Shown here: positions 1-8,904 of the stretch, one piece after another | Position numbering within the stretch: the stretch's first letter is position 1 | Layout: the number at the start of each line of letters is the position of its first letter | DNA from: Microvirga aerilata | GTDB taxonomy: Bacteria > Pseudomonadota > Alphaproteobacteria > Rhizobiales > Beijerinckiaceae | Assembly: GCF_016743775.1 (NCBI RefSeq) | Contig: NZ_JAEQMY010000045.1 | Coordinates: 1 to 37,942 of the forward strand | DNA length: 37,942 bases | Direction of reading: 5' to 3' | The notes under the pieces: generated by a model | The model's input: the letters and a program-made list of their open reading frames with translations, nothing else | The model's database searches: none | Told to the model about the DNA's origin: nothing | Translations under genes and position numbers: made by a program

Positions 1-62
1 GGGCGCCTCCGCAAATCGGCGCCAACCAGTGAATCACAAGTCATTGCTCGGATTCAAATTTC

Positions 63-365
63 ACTCGGACAGGCTCTGATGCGCGCCTGCGTCAGCTTGG
101 CTATAGCAACGTCACCATCAGGGTTGGCGATGGAACGCGCGGCTGGGCAGAGCATGCCCCCTTTGACAAGATCCTGGTGACAGCTGCCGCCGAGCAGCCG
201 CCTGAGGCTCTGCTGAACCAGCTCGCGCCGGGAGGGCTGATGGTGTTGCCTCTGGGTCCGGAAGGGGCGCAGCAACTTACGGTGATCGGCAAGCAGCCCG
301 ACGGGCAGCCCACTGCGCGAGCCATCATCCCGGTACGGTTTGGTCAGCTGGAGACAGCAATTTGA
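63..365 (+). pseudogene. pcm: C-terminal remnant of protein-L-isoaspartate O-methyltransferase
   Basis: The frame reads through residues typical of the PCMT C-terminal half: a VGDGTRGW segment, then FDKILVTAAAE, then GGLMVLPLGP, ending in IPVRF. In the family these belong to the SAM-binding Rossmann fold and its last strands; the enzyme repairs isoaspartyl residues in damaged proteins. The N-terminal half, including the SAM glycine-rich loop, is missing: the same frame meets a TGA near position 30, and no other frame supplies the missing part. About 100 residues of a usual 210-220 remain. The only candidate start is an internal GTG at 177, which would leave a meaningless 62-residue piece. I call it a 5'-truncated remnant. 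The part before 63 may be unrelated joined DNA or a frameshifted stretch. Confidence 0.75.
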
Positions 366-513
366 GAAGAAACCCACTGGGCGACCTGCTGCATCCGCAG
401 CGGTCCTTCCCCGCAGCTAGGTCCTACTGATGGGCGTTGTAGCCCAAGGGGCAGACTGCGCGTTCAAGCGGCGGTCGGTGCGCCGCCTCAACGCTGCCCA
501 GCGAATTGCGGCC

Positions 514-1101
514 TCACGGAGCCACCGCCACCGATGCCCGGCCGCTGGTGATGTCCATGATCATGCGAGCGGTCTGCTGGGCGTGTGCTTCGGGCAAGTC
601 CGCCGTGAGCGTCGCACCTGCCTCAGTGAATCTCTCCTGGCGGATCCGAACACCTGCGATGCTCGCCAGCCGTGCCTTTACCAGAGCCAGATCGGAAAAG
701 GTCACGGTGATGGTGGCTTCGCAAACCACCACGATCTCGACCAGCTTGCCTGCCCGCAGGCAGGCGGCTGCGGTACCGCCGTAGGCTCGGATGAGACCAC
801 CGCTGCCGAGGAGAACCCCTCCGAACCAGCGGGTCACGACAACAGCCACATTGTCGAGGCTCAGTCGATCAATCGCCTGCAGGATCGGCTTACCGGCCGT
901 GCCGCCCGGCTCACCGTCATCGCTGGAGCGATAGCTCTGACCCACCCGCCAGGCCCAGCAGTTGTGGTTGGCATCGCCGTCCGAGTGCGCGGCGATGAAC
1001 TCCTTAGCGGCCTCGTCGCTCGCAATCGGGCCGGCTGTCGCGACGAACCGGCTCTTCTTGATGATCTCTTCGAACGAGGTGGGGCCTTCCAAGGTGTACA
1101 T
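514..1101 (-). CDS. yigZ: YigZ/IMPACT-family protein
   Basis: This 195-residue protein matches the YigZ/IMPACT (UPF0029) family across its whole length. It opens with a KKSRFVA segment, carries HNCWAWRVG near residue 47, the SDDGEPGGTAGKPIL motif near 60-75, then VVVTRWFGG and LGSGGLIRAYGG near 85-107. The C-terminal part has the small ferredoxin-like (DUF1949-type) subdomain. The family is thought to act near the ribosome or bind nucleic acid; the biochemical role in bacteria is not settled. The ATG at 1101 is chosen because it gives the normal family length, although the Shine-Dalgarno sequence before it is weak. The gene is intact and stands alone between the pcm remnant and a small HTH gene. 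Confidence 0.9.
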   Translation of the reverse strand: MYTLEGPTSFEEIIKKSRFVATAGPIASDEAAKEFIAAHSDGDANHNCWAWRVGQSYRSSDDGEPGGTAGKPILQAIDRLSLDNVAVVVTRWFGGVLLGSGGLIRAYGGTAAACLRAGKLVEIVVVCEATITVTFSDLALVKARLASIAGVRIRQERFTEAGATLTADLPEAHAQQTARMIMDITSGRASVAVAP

Positions 1102-1223
1102 GGGCTATGCGAGGGCCTCATTGGCTCAGTGTTGTGTCCTTGAACTATCAAGGTGTCCTCATGAAACGATGGTTGGGTAAACCTCAGTCGTGCGCAAGCA
1201 CCTAACAGCCGGATTGCCTCAAC

Positions 1224-1550
1224 CTACGTGGTCTCCTCAAGCATCTTACGCACGGTGGCCGGCGACAGCCGGAAGTGTTTGGCCACCTGACAGGGAGCCA
1301 CCCCAGCCAGAAGGGCCGCCCGTACGGCCTTGCGCTGCCCCTCCTGCAGCACCGATGAGGTCTTGCCAGATCTTGAGCGCTTGTTTTGACGTGTGGGGCT
1401 AGGAACCGACCACTCGAGTGACCGGCTGGCCTGCTTTGCCGCCTCCTCCAACTCCGCCCGGCTCCCCCTGCCCGTCTCCAGGCGGCGGCGCAACTCGTCG
1501 ATCAGCGCAGCAAGATCTTGTACCAACTGTGTGTCAGACAAACTCGTCAT
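1224..1550 (-). CDS. Small helix-turn-helix protein
   Basis: This is a 108-residue basic protein. Residues 5-45 look like an amphipathic, probably coiled-coil helix (LVQDLAALIDELRRRLE). A charged linker follows, and the C-terminal ~40 residues read as a helix-turn-helix (GVAPCQVAKHFRLSPATVRKMLEE), similar in style to the DNA-binding tail of serine resolvases or MerR/Trp-repressor-like HTH proteins. The ATG at 1550 is preceded closely by GGAG. The same reading frame is open far upstream and joins the broken penicillin-binding protein gene, but that join has no protein homology, so I treat this as a separate gene. No partner gene identifies its target. It could be a plasmid-borne regulator or a remnant of a transposon-encoded DNA-binding protein. 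Confidence 0.6.
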   Translation of the reverse strand: MTSLSDTQLVQDLAALIDELRRRLETGRGSRAELEEAAKQASRSLEWSVPSPTRQNKRSRSGKTSSVLQEGQRKAVRAALLAGVAPCQVAKHFRLSPATVRKMLEETT

Positions 1551-1914
1551 CTCCGGCGGCTTAGCCGGGAGGCAGCCCGCTGAGGGGGCGGTGTCGGTAC
1601 AGTTATCGTGTACTCGAAAAGATCGGGGGTGCGGTGAGAAGATCCCTTGTGCGGCATAGAGTTGATATGGGTTGCAGCCAGTGCTGATCCAAGTGCGCAA
1701 GGGTGAGTCGTGACGGGTTCGGTGCTTGGGGTTAAGCCATAGCTTCAGCAACTGGGATCCGTTGAGCGGCATCACACTTTCTGCTTCAGAATTTCGGCAC
1801 CGTTGAGTGATCCCCAGCCGCAGTAGAGCTTCAGCGTGGTTTCGTCCTCCTGCACTCTGCCATTGACGTACTGCGCCACTGACGTATGTCCTCGCTTTCG
1901 TCAGAGGAGCGTCC
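1551..1914. other. Intergenic stretch, no gene seen
   Basis: I see no convincing coding sequence or RNA in this 364-base stretch between the small HTH gene and the XRE-type pseudogene. If the XRE gene once had an upstream toxin partner, nothing recognisable of it remains here. Confidence 0.5.
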
Positions 1915-2241
1915 ATGAGCGACGACAGCGAGTTCGAGCACCTCATTGCCAGCCTTGGCTCCATTCTCGCTGAGACAAACGATGATCTCAGTCTCGGCAG
2001 CGGGCTGCGCCTGCCCGCTGCCATTGATGCAGCGGCCGTCCGGAGCAGGACGGGCCTCTCGCAAGCCGCTTTCGCCCGCCGCATTGGCGTTGCGTTGTGA
2101 ACTATTCGCAATTGGGAGCAGGGCCGCCGGTCACCCCAGGGGCCAGCCCGGGTCCTGCTGGCGCTGCTGGACCGCAATCCACGCATTGTCGAGAATACCC
2201 TCGGGACCGGTGTGCAGGGACTTAAGTCTTTTTCTCCCTGA
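1915..2241 (+). pseudogene. XRE/HigA-like HTH regulator interrupted by an in-frame TGA
   Basis: The ATG at 1915 follows an AGAGGAG-type ribosome site at a good distance. The first 61 codons end at a TGA (2098-2100) directly after RRIGVAL. In the same frame the protein continues as TIRNWEQGRRSPQGPARVLLALL and stops at 2239-2241. A single base change (GGA to TGA) explains the break, because XRE proteins of this type usually read Val-x-x-Gly-Thr-Ile-x-x-Trp-Glu-Gln-Gly there. The stop falls inside the recognition part of the HTH, so the truncated product should not bind DNA. Joined, it would be 108 residues, like antitoxins of HigBA/RelE-type modules or lone plasmid regulators. No toxin gene is seen upstream or downstream. 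Confidence 0.75.
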
Positions 2242-4127
2242 GCGGGTGGTGTATCAGGCTGTTTCATTGCCTGAGGCAGGGACGAGAGCCAGTCAACGAC
2301 CCTGCCCGGCTCAAGACCTCGCTTGGCGCGTGCGCTTGCGAGCCGCTGCTCCTCGAGGCTCCGCTGGCGCTCAGTCCATTCGTTCACGGCAGTAGCAACG
2401 CGCCCGAAGTAAGCAGCCGGAGCACCAGCGCCAGCCACAGCGTGTCCGGTCTCGCCCCGCCGCCGGCCCATCCAGACACCGAAGACCCGCTGCTCGCTCC
2501 AGCCAACAAACCAAGCGTCGGCATTGCTGGTCAAGGTTCCAGTTTTCCCGTACGCTGCCCAGCCCTTCATCTGCGCCGCGCGTCCCATCCCATGCTCAAC
2601 AACCTCACGCAAAACAGCTTGGGTTGGCTCGATGCATCTTTCTGGAATGACCCTCTTGCGTGTAGGGGTGAGAAAGTCAGCTCGCACTTGTCCCCGGCCA
2701 TCGACCACCGCCAGCACGCCCGATGGCTCAATCCGATAGCCCCCATTAGCCACGGCTGTGTAGGCTGCCGTCATGGCCATGACGTTGCTCGAGTAGGAGC
2801 CGAGGACAAAACCAGCATCAGCTGCAGGGCCAGGATCGATGCCCATGCGCCGGCTGACCTCAGCGACGGTGTCAGATCCGATCTCCTGCGCCAGCCGCAC
2901 GGCAGCGGCGTTGCGCGAGGAGGCAAAAGCCTCCTTCAGCGTTGTCTGCCCTCTATAGCCTAGCTCGCCATTCGCGGGCCAAGTCTCCCTGATTGGCAGG
3001 TCCACAACCCGGCTCTTTGGCGTCGTGCCAGCCTCACAGGCGGCAATTAGCAGCGGCAGCTTCGCCGTCGAGCCAACCTGAACACGCGCTTTGACGGCAT
3101 TGTTGAACTGCCGCTGCGACCAGTTCACGGAGCCGACCATCGCCTGCACGCGTCCATTGGGCGCCATCATCACCGCTCCAGTATCGTACTGGGGCGGCAC
3201 AGCTCCCTCCTTGATCAGCCTGCTGAGTTGCTGCTCCGCGATATGCTGGACCCGCGTGTTCAGGGTGACGAAGAACCGGACCGTCTCGCCGGGCTGCACG
3301 TACTTGCTGCCCCAAGTCTCCATGACCTATTCAGCAAAGGCCTGCGGCTGGATCTTGAACTCCGGCAGCATACCGGGACGGATCCTGGCCTTCTCAGCCT
3401 GGCGATGCTCCTTCTGGGTAATCAGGCTCTGCTCGGCCATGAGCTTCAGGACGAGAAGCGCCCGCTCATGCGCCCGCTCCCGGGTTTTCTCGCGCAGCGG
3501 GTTGAGCCGGGCCGGCGCCTTGACCATGCCGGCCAGCAGAGCGGCCTCGTACAGTGTCAGATCCTTGGGCTCTTTGCGGAAGTAGTGGCGGCAGGCCCGG
3601 TACAGCCCAACGATGTCGCGGCCGCCGAACTCGATCTGGTTCAGGTAGGCGGCCAGGAGTTCCTCCTTGCCAACGGCCTCGTCGAAGAGGCCGGCGTACC
3701 AGACCTCCGCGCCTTTACGCTCAAGACGCGTGAGCACGTCACTGGCGCGCAAGTCGTGGAACACCAAGTTCTTGAGCAACTGCATCGGGATCGTGCTGCC
3801 CCCGCGGGTTAAGCCGCCTTTGAGCACGGACAGCAGCGCGGCAACATCAACGCCACCGTGGTCGAAGTAGCGCTTGTCCTCAACGGCAACTATCGCCTTC
3901 TTCATCACATCAGGGATTTCTGAGGGTGCGAGCACGACCGGGCAGCGGCAGTAGGCATCCCATCCGGTCCTGGTCCGGGTGACCATCACCTGCGGCGAGG
4001 CTGCCAGGAGGCGCAAAGACCGAGGCTGAAGATCCCAGAAGTGAACCGGGTCTGCGGCTTGTGCGGTGGGTATGTGGGAGAGGCTGGTGAGCAGGAGAGC
4101 AGTGGCGAGAGCCAGAGCGCGGGTCAT
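2232..4127 (-). pseudogene. Class A penicillin-binding protein split by an in-frame TAG
   Basis: Two open segments in one frame together make a bifunctional peptidoglycan synthase. The first (4127 to 3330) has a signal/anchor segment, then the glycosyltransferase domain with EDKRYFDHGGVD (catalytic Glu), GGSTIPMQLLKN and NQIEFG. It ends in a TAG at 3329-3327. The very next codons (GTC ATG) continue the transpeptidase domain: NTRVQHIAEQQL, the active-site GSTAK (SxxK), SSRN (SxN) and YGKTGTL (KTG). The homology fades near 2240, where the frame runs antisense into the XRE gene and stays open without meaning to 1224. Expected product is about 630 residues. As it stands, the two enzyme domains would be separate proteins; the second has an ATG at 3323 but no membrane anchor of its own. 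I consider the gene broken unless the stop is read through. Confidence 0.8.
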
Positions 4128-4264
4128 CGAAGGCCCTGTAACGCGCCGACCGATTCGGCGCCAAGACCTTCAACAAACAAGAAAACTATGGCTGAAACCG
4201 GTATGACGTTACAGTTAAGCTTTCAGTGCCCGGTTCCGCAGCGCCGCCCTTGAGCTCCGATTGA

Positions 4265-4591
4265 TCATTCGGCTACCTCGGTTCCATACCCGTCAGGCTT
4301 GTTCATGCGAATGTGGGAGGGATGCTGGTCAGCACCAGTAGGTTCTTCGCGCCTGTGCTGACTTATGCGAGGCTGCTCATCCCGCACGCGCTGCCTCACG
4401 ATTGTTTGCATGCGAGCCAGCGCGCCCTGAAGCTCGGGACGATCAGAGACTTCATTAGCCGAGAACTCGTGTCGGCAGAGACGGCAGGTCAGATCAGCCC
4501 CGAACTTCAGCTTCCGTAATCGCACCTTGAACAGCTGCCGGCAGTGAGGACAGGCGAGATCAATCCGTGTGCTTCCGTGATCCTCAAACAA
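4265..4591 (-). CDS. Small zinc-ribbon protein
   Basis: A 108-residue protein whose first 50 residues carry two cysteine pairs: CPHC near residue 14 and CRLC near 36. That spacing is typical of a zinc ribbon that folds around one metal ion. The remainder is basic, rich in Arg, Gln and His, and probably disordered. The likely start is a TTG at 4591 preceded by GAGGG at a normal distance. I do not recognise a named family. Zinc-ribbon proteins of this size often bind nucleic acid or regulate transcription, but nothing here proves it. It is transcribed in the same direction as the downstream broken penicillin-binding protein gene, with a 137-base gap. Confidence 0.6.
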   Translation of the reverse strand: MFEDHGSTRIDLACPHCRQLFKVRLRKLKFGADLTCRLCRHEFSANEVSDRPELQGALARMQTIVRQRVRDEQPRISQHRREEPTGADQHPSHIRMNKPDGYGTEVAE

Positions 4592-4679
4592 GCCGCCCTC
4601 TCGGGTTAAGGTTCGTCCTCAAGCTCGAACCATAGCAGTAAGGCGACAAAGAGGCGTCACCTTCGTGGCCTGAGAGGCC

Positions 4680-5840
4680 CTACACGATGCCCCATGCTCT
4701 GTAGCGGGTTCGTCCGGTGAGTTCGCGTGGCAGGGCTCCACCAAGCTGCGCCAGCATCAGGTCGACGGCCTTGGGCGTGACCTTCAGCAGCTTGGCCCCG
4801 AGCGGCACCGTGACCAGCGGGCGCGACAGGAACAGGTTGACCAGCTCCGGCAGCTTCGAGTTGGAGCGGGTTTTGGCGGTGACGCGGCTCATCAGCTCAC
4901 GGGCGAGGATGAGCCGATCCAGGTCCTTGTGGGCGATCGCAAGTGCCTCCTCCAGCACCTGGCAGAAGCCCTCCAGCTTCTCGGCCGCCCCTTCCCTCCC
5001 CTGCGGCCGGAACTTCGACTGCTTGAAGCCGGCGGCCAGCGGCAGCAAATAATGGGTGAGCCCCCTGGCCCGCAGGATGGCGGCTGCCATGATCAGGCCG
5101 AGCCACGGCAGGCGGGTGTAGAGGTTGAGATCCAGCCACGCGTTCCACGCCACCGCGGCGGCGGCGATCGCCGGCCAGCCGCTGGTGCGCTTCACCACAT
5201 CGAGCCACAGGTCTTCGGCCTCAGCCTCGTCCTGGTCCGGGTCATAGACCAAGTGCGAGCGGCTCCTGGGCAGCGGGGTCTCGCCGGCGAGCACCTTGCT
5301 GGTGCGCTCGAGCAGGGCATCGATCTCGGCGAAGTGCGCCTTCCATGGATCGGCATCGTTGGCATAGGGCGGGTAGGCTTCCTCATCGTTGGGATCCAGC
5401 TTCTTGCCCTTGGACCGAGTGGGCTTGCTCTCGGCCACGCCGCCGATGCCGCGCAGGGCCGCCAGCCCATCAATGGAGAGCGGCCAGGGCGCTTTCCTGG
5501 CCAGGGCGGTGCGCCGGGCCCGAAGAGCGGCAGCGGCGCGGGTGAGTTCGTGGGTGGGATGGCGCACGTCCATGCCGGCATCGTGCAGGACGAGATCACC
5601 GACATCGACGAGGTGACCGTCGAGCAAGAGAGCGCGCACGGCCTCAGTCATGTCGCAGCGCGACTGCCAGCCGGCGGCCAGCCCGGAGGCCTCCAGCCGA
5701 GCATCAAACCTGAGGATGCTGATAGTCATTGGCTCGAGCCGGCCAGCGATGGTCTCCCACGGCAGCTCGGGCAGAGTGTAGGTTCGGGGGACCAGGGGCG
5801 CCTCGTCGTCAAACTCCCCTACCCTGCTGCCGAAAGCCAC
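4680..5840 (-). CDS. DUF1612 / RHE_PE00001-family protein with C-terminal HTH
   Basis: This 386-residue protein belongs to a family common on rhizobial plasmids, annotated as RHE_PE00001-like with DUF1612. The N-terminal half (about residues 20-140) has the LPELPWETIAGRLE and DMTEAVRALLLDGHLVDVGDLVLHD segments. A charged linker with DPND and YPPYAND follows near 165-180. The last ~60 residues resemble a winged or simple helix-turn-helix (VPLGAKLLKVTPKAVDLMLAQLG) of the type placed in a DNA-binding Pfam family. The start is GTG at 5840 with GAGGG seven bases upstream. It lies on the repAB strand, 430 bases after repB, in the slot normally held by repC. The family has no established biochemical role; Fic- and filament-associated HTH proteins share the look of the tail. 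Confidence 0.75.
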   Translation of the reverse strand: MAFGSRVGEFDDEAPLVPRTYTLPELPWETIAGRLEPMTISILRFDARLEASGLAAGWQSRCDMTEAVRALLLDGHLVDVGDLVLHDAGMDVRHPTHELTRAAAALRARRTALARKAPWPLSIDGLAALRGIGGVAESKPTRSKGKKLDPNDEEAYPPYANDADPWKAHFAEIDALLERTSKVLAGETPLPRSRSHLVYDPDQDEAEAEDLWLDVVKRTSGWPAIAAAAVAWNAWLDLNLYTRLPWLGLIMAAAILRARGLTHYLLPLAAGFKQSKFRPQGREGAAEKLEGFCQVLEEALAIAHKDLDRLILARELMSRVTAKTRSNSKLPELVNLFLSRPLVTVPLGAKLLKVTPKAVDLMLAQLGGALPRELTGRTRYRAWGIV

Positions 5841-6013
5841 GCTTGCGCCCTCAAGCTAAGTTCATGATGTCACAAGCTATAGCTTAGCAGACGGAAGTGA
5901 AGCAAGATGTTGCTACGGCGCGATGTGAGACAATTTGTTGTTCTGCAAGAAAGCATCCGCGGAGATTGGATCCGCCGATGGTGGCGCGCACCTCCTGGAA
6001 GTGCCTGTGGGCC

Positions 6014-6132
6014 AATGTAGGCCCTTGATGGCGCCAGAAACCTTTGTTTTAAGCCATTCCCGCGGGTTTAGGGAAAGCCCTCCCCGCTCCGGCTGGTTTA
6101 CGAAACGGCTTGAGAGACGTCTGCAAACGATC
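6014..6132 (-). repeat. inc-like structured element downstream of repB (left inverted copy)
   Basis: This sequence lies 140-260 bases downstream of repB, inside a 430-base gap that holds no convincing gene. It is repeated in inverted orientation at 11952-12080. The best 38 bases (6095-6132 against 11952-11989) match at 32 positions and include an unbroken 12-base run. A following 34-base block matches at 26. Read on the repAB strand it contains GC-rich dyads, including CCCGCGGG and an AAACC/GGTTT pair. RepABC plasmids carry a short antisense RNA that controls repC at exactly this place, so an incompatibility-RNA origin is my inference. I cannot place its promoter or ends. Confidence 0.55.
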
Positions 6133-6270
6133 GATTGGATTTGATGTTCGTCTGTGTACATACCTCCTGCAGATCCTTGCAGAGTGAAAAGTGGGATGAG
6201 CCTCTTTGCTCCTCGTGATCCCAATTTATAGAAGAGGTGAAGGCGGAGGAATCCTCCGCCATCGTGCTGA

Positions 6271-7347
6271 CTATTTCGCGTTCAGGGATGCCTCATAGTC
6301 TCGATAAAGCTCTTCAATCTTCGAGAATAGGAAGGCTCCAAATTGGCGATCAACAGTCTTATCAATTTGCAATGTATATCGGGCATCTGTATCCGTTATG
6401 CGGGCTAGTCTTCTGCCTTTTGGATCGTTCCAGAAGATCTGCTGTTGAGAGGCTTCGGCTTTCTCCTTTTTGGAAAGTTTCGCCAACAATGCCAGGAACC
6501 GCTCGTCTGATGACTTTTGAGCAAATTCGGGCTTCGCGACGATCTCAGAGGCTTTATCGAAGCATTTATGCAGTTTGAAGATCTCGGTCAGGTCATGCCA
6601 CCGCGGACGGCCAATGCCGGGAGCGGCTCCAATAGCCAAGATAATTTCGCGAGGGATTTTGGTCGCGACAGAGATCATCCCGGAAAGTTCGGTTTTAGAG
6701 ACTGCTAGTGATGATCCAATCACCTGCCGATTGAACCCGGCCTCCTCCAGCTTCACAGCAAAAAGAGCCTTCTCGATGTAGCTGAGGTCGAGGCGAGCGT
6801 TGTTCTCTTGGCCTTGTGCGATGACCAGTTCTTCGTTCGACAAATTTCGAACAATCGCACGAACTTTGATGCCGAGTTTGCGAGCGGCAGCAACTCTTCG
6901 ATGCCCGTAGGCAATCTGATAATGCCCCTCCCTTTCAGGATGAGGACGCACCAGAATCGGAACCAGCTGGCCTCGGTCCTTTATCTGTTCGATCAACTCG
7001 GTGGGGGGCTGTGATGAATCTTCAAAGCGATCTGAGACAAATGATGCAAGGATCTTGTCTGCTTCGATCTCGACGATGGTCTCGCCGGCTTCAAGCTGGC
7101 TCTTGAGAGCGGCAATTTCTGCGCTGGATTGTCCGCGCATATTTTCCAAGGCGCTTCCGACAGCACCTACAGCATTGCTCCCCCGCGCGAGGACCGATGA
7201 CCAGCTAGCACCAGGCTTTACAGGAGCCGTTTCAGCGGACTCTGCTCGGATCGGCACGACATCAGATTGAGCTGCCTGCTGCTCGACTTGAGGGTTGATC
7301 CCGGTATCATCCTCGCCGAGGATCGCGGCATAGTTTCGCTTCGCCAT
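6271..7347 (-). CDS. repB: Plasmid partitioning protein RepB (ParB family)
   Basis: A 358-residue ParB-type centromere-binding protein. It starts MAKRNYAAIL, typical of RepB. The central ParB/nuclease-like domain carries IKDRGQLVPILVRPHP and the signature AYGHRRVAAARKLG near residues 145-160, followed by the HTH region around ALFAVKLEEAGFNRQVIGSSLAVSKTELSGMI. RepB loads on parS sites and works with the RepA ATPase to segregate the plasmid. The ATG at 7347 is chosen over an upstream TTG (7362) because it overlaps the repA stop as TAATG and has GGGGGAG upstream, indicating translational coupling. RepB family members are usually 320-360 residues, so it is full length. Confidence 0.93.
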   Translation of the reverse strand: MAKRNYAAILGEDDTGINPQVEQQAAQSDVVPIRAESAETAPVKPGASWSSVLARGSNAVGAVGSALENMRGQSSAEIAALKSQLEAGETIVEIEADKILASFVSDRFEDSSQPPTELIEQIKDRGQLVPILVRPHPEREGHYQIAYGHRRVAAARKLGIKVRAIVRNLSNEELVIAQGQENNARLDLSYIEKALFAVKLEEAGFNRQVIGSSLAVSKTELSGMISVATKIPREIILAIGAAPGIGRPRWHDLTEIFKLHKCFDKASEIVAKPEFAQKSSDERFLALLAKLSKKEKAEASQQQIFWNDPKGRRLARITDTDARYTLQIDKTVDRQFGAFLFSKIEELYRDYEASLNAK

Positions 7348-8558
7348 TACATTCTCCCCCAAGCTTTCTTAATTAGATCTTCGATTTCGCTGTTAACGCT
7401 GTTGAGCGACTCCATAGCCCTATCGTACGTCGACTTCGAGTAACGTTCTTTCGAGACCTCATAGAGCGTTTGCTTGTTGATGCCGGCATCTGAAATTGCA
7501 GTACTCTTGAGCATGGCGCCCTTAAGAACGAAGTCGCCAAACATCTTCCGCATGAAGGAGACCATGTGACTCTGCGGGAGATCCCCCGGTTCGAAGCGGG
7601 TGACGAGATAGCGAATCCAATCATAACGAACGGTCCCACCAGCGTTCCTGACTACCGAAAGGAGATCCGAGGCCATTTTGAGAAACTGGCTCATCGACAT
7701 CACGTCCAGCATCTGAGGGTGAACTGTAATCACCATAGACGTCGATGCACTGAGAGCAGAAAGTGTCAGGAACCCTAGTTGAGGCGGACAGTCTATGACA
7801 ACGACATCATATTGATCTGCCACTGCCGACAGAGTGATGCCAATTCGTTCGAAGAACAGTGATTCTTCCGGGCTCCGATTTACGAGGGCTTTGGGAGTAT
7901 CGTGCTCAAACTCCATGAGCTCGAGATTTGCTGGAATCAGATCCAAACCTGGGAAGTACGTCTGCCTGATGATCTCACGTGGATGCCGAGCCTGATCATC
8001 GTACCTAATCGAGCCGTAGATGGTTTGACCGGCGTGGACATCGAACTCGGGCTGCAGGCCATGAAGTGCGGTAAGGCTGGCCTGCGGATCGAGATCCACC
8101 GCCAAGACCCGGTACCCGTTAAGCGCTAGGTATTGGGCAAGATGAGCTGCCGTAGTAGTTTTTGCGCTGCCGCCTTTGAAGTTGACGCAGGAAATAACCT
8201 GCAAATGCTCGGACGCGGACCTGTGCTTGACGTACTGCCTACCGGACTTGCCCGTCTCATCTAAGTAGGTGCGGAGGGCGAGAACGTCCTCAAGTGAATA
8301 TTGCCGCCGTCCATTCGGAAGGGTCTCCGCTTCAGGACCTTTACCTTCAAGGGATAGCTGCCGCAGGTACCCATCGGCCACGCCGATTAGCTTCGCGACC
8401 TCTCCGGAGGAGAATTTCCGAAGGGTCTTCTGAGCTAACGGCGGATGCATCTTAAGACGCTGGTCGTGAAGCTTCTTCGAGAGAGACAGCGCGTGTGAAC
8501 GGATGGTTTCCTCATCCACCCACTGCGGTGCTTCAGATTTCATCTGCGCTAAGGCCAC
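7347..8558 (-). CDS. repA: Plasmid partitioning ATPase RepA (ParA family)
   Basis: A 403-residue RepA of the RepABC type. The N-terminal ~110 residues hold a winged HTH region (FSSGEVAKLIGVADGYLRQLSLEGKGP). The ParA ATPase domain follows, with deviant Walker A KGGSAKTTTA near residue 127, LAVDLDPQASLT (Walker A') and VVIDCPPQLG (Walker B region). RepA drives partition of RepB-parS complexes and represses its own promoter. The GTG at 8558 is preceded by AGGAGGG, which supports it over the ATG at 8543. The promoter should lie in 8560-8690, just before the parS cluster. It forms an operon with repB, overlapping by one base. Confidence 0.95.
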   Translation of the reverse strand: MALAQMKSEAPQWVDEETIRSHALSLSKKLHDQRLKMHPPLAQKTLRKFSSGEVAKLIGVADGYLRQLSLEGKGPEAETLPNGRRQYSLEDVLALRTYLDETGKSGRQYVKHRSASEHLQVISCVNFKGGSAKTTTAAHLAQYLALNGYRVLAVDLDPQASLTALHGLQPEFDVHAGQTIYGSIRYDDQARHPREIIRQTYFPGLDLIPANLELMEFEHDTPKALVNRSPEESLFFERIGITLSAVADQYDVVVIDCPPQLGFLTLSALSASTSMVITVHPQMLDVMSMSQFLKMASDLLSVVRNAGGTVRYDWIRYLVTRFEPGDLPQSHMVSFMRKMFGDFVLKGAMLKSTAISDAGINKQTLYEVSKERYSKSTYDRAMESLNSVNSEIEDLIKKAWGRM

Positions 8559-8686
8559 TGCGCCCTCCTAGATACGGTTAACAGCGAGCCAATGGGCTGC
8601 TTTCCGTAACTAAGCGGCTAAAAGTCTTTACAATAGGTTAAGGAGGGCTCTTATTTTCGCGCAGTTCGGGAACGTGCGGGGTGAGT

Positions 8687-8702
8687 GTTCACAGCTGTGA
8701 AC
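8687..8702. promoter_or_regulatory. parS: parS site 1
   Basis: Perfect 16-bp palindrome GTTCACAGCTGTGAAC, fitting the known RepABC parS form GTT-N4-GC-N4-AAC. It is the copy closest to the repA start (about 130 bases upstream) and the expected RepB binding site. Confidence 0.9.
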
Positions 8703-8764
8703 TTGAATAGATCCCGTAGTCAGCAGCTACATCGCCCCCTCCCCTTCCTTTCTTCGGATTGGCA

Positions 8765-8780
8765 GTTCACAGCTGTGAAC
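8765..8780. promoter_or_regulatory. parS: parS site 2
   Basis: Identical 16-bp palindrome, 78 bases after site 1 start to start. Four identical copies in 234 bases make chance impossible and mark this as the partition centromere. Confidence 0.9.
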
Positions 8781-8843
8781 ACGGAGGATGATGGCGGCGG
8801 CAGACCCCTAAGATCAACGACCAGCCGAAGCGTTGAAACGCTA

Positions 8844-8859
8844 GTTCACAGCTGTGAAC
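8844..8859. promoter_or_regulatory. parS: parS site 3
   Basis: Identical 16-bp palindrome, 79 bases after site 2 start to start, so sites 1 to 3 lie at nearly equal spacing (about 7.5 helical turns). Confidence 0.9.
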
Positions 8860-8904
8860 TAGACCTGTCATTGATCCGTCCCGTGGTAGATGGATATCGC
8901 TGGA

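Noticed and set aside
5913..6224. 103-residue open frame on the - strand between repB and the DUF1612 gene
   Set aside because: It covers the inc-like repeat, has no homology and does not resemble RepC; the repeat structure explains the conservation.
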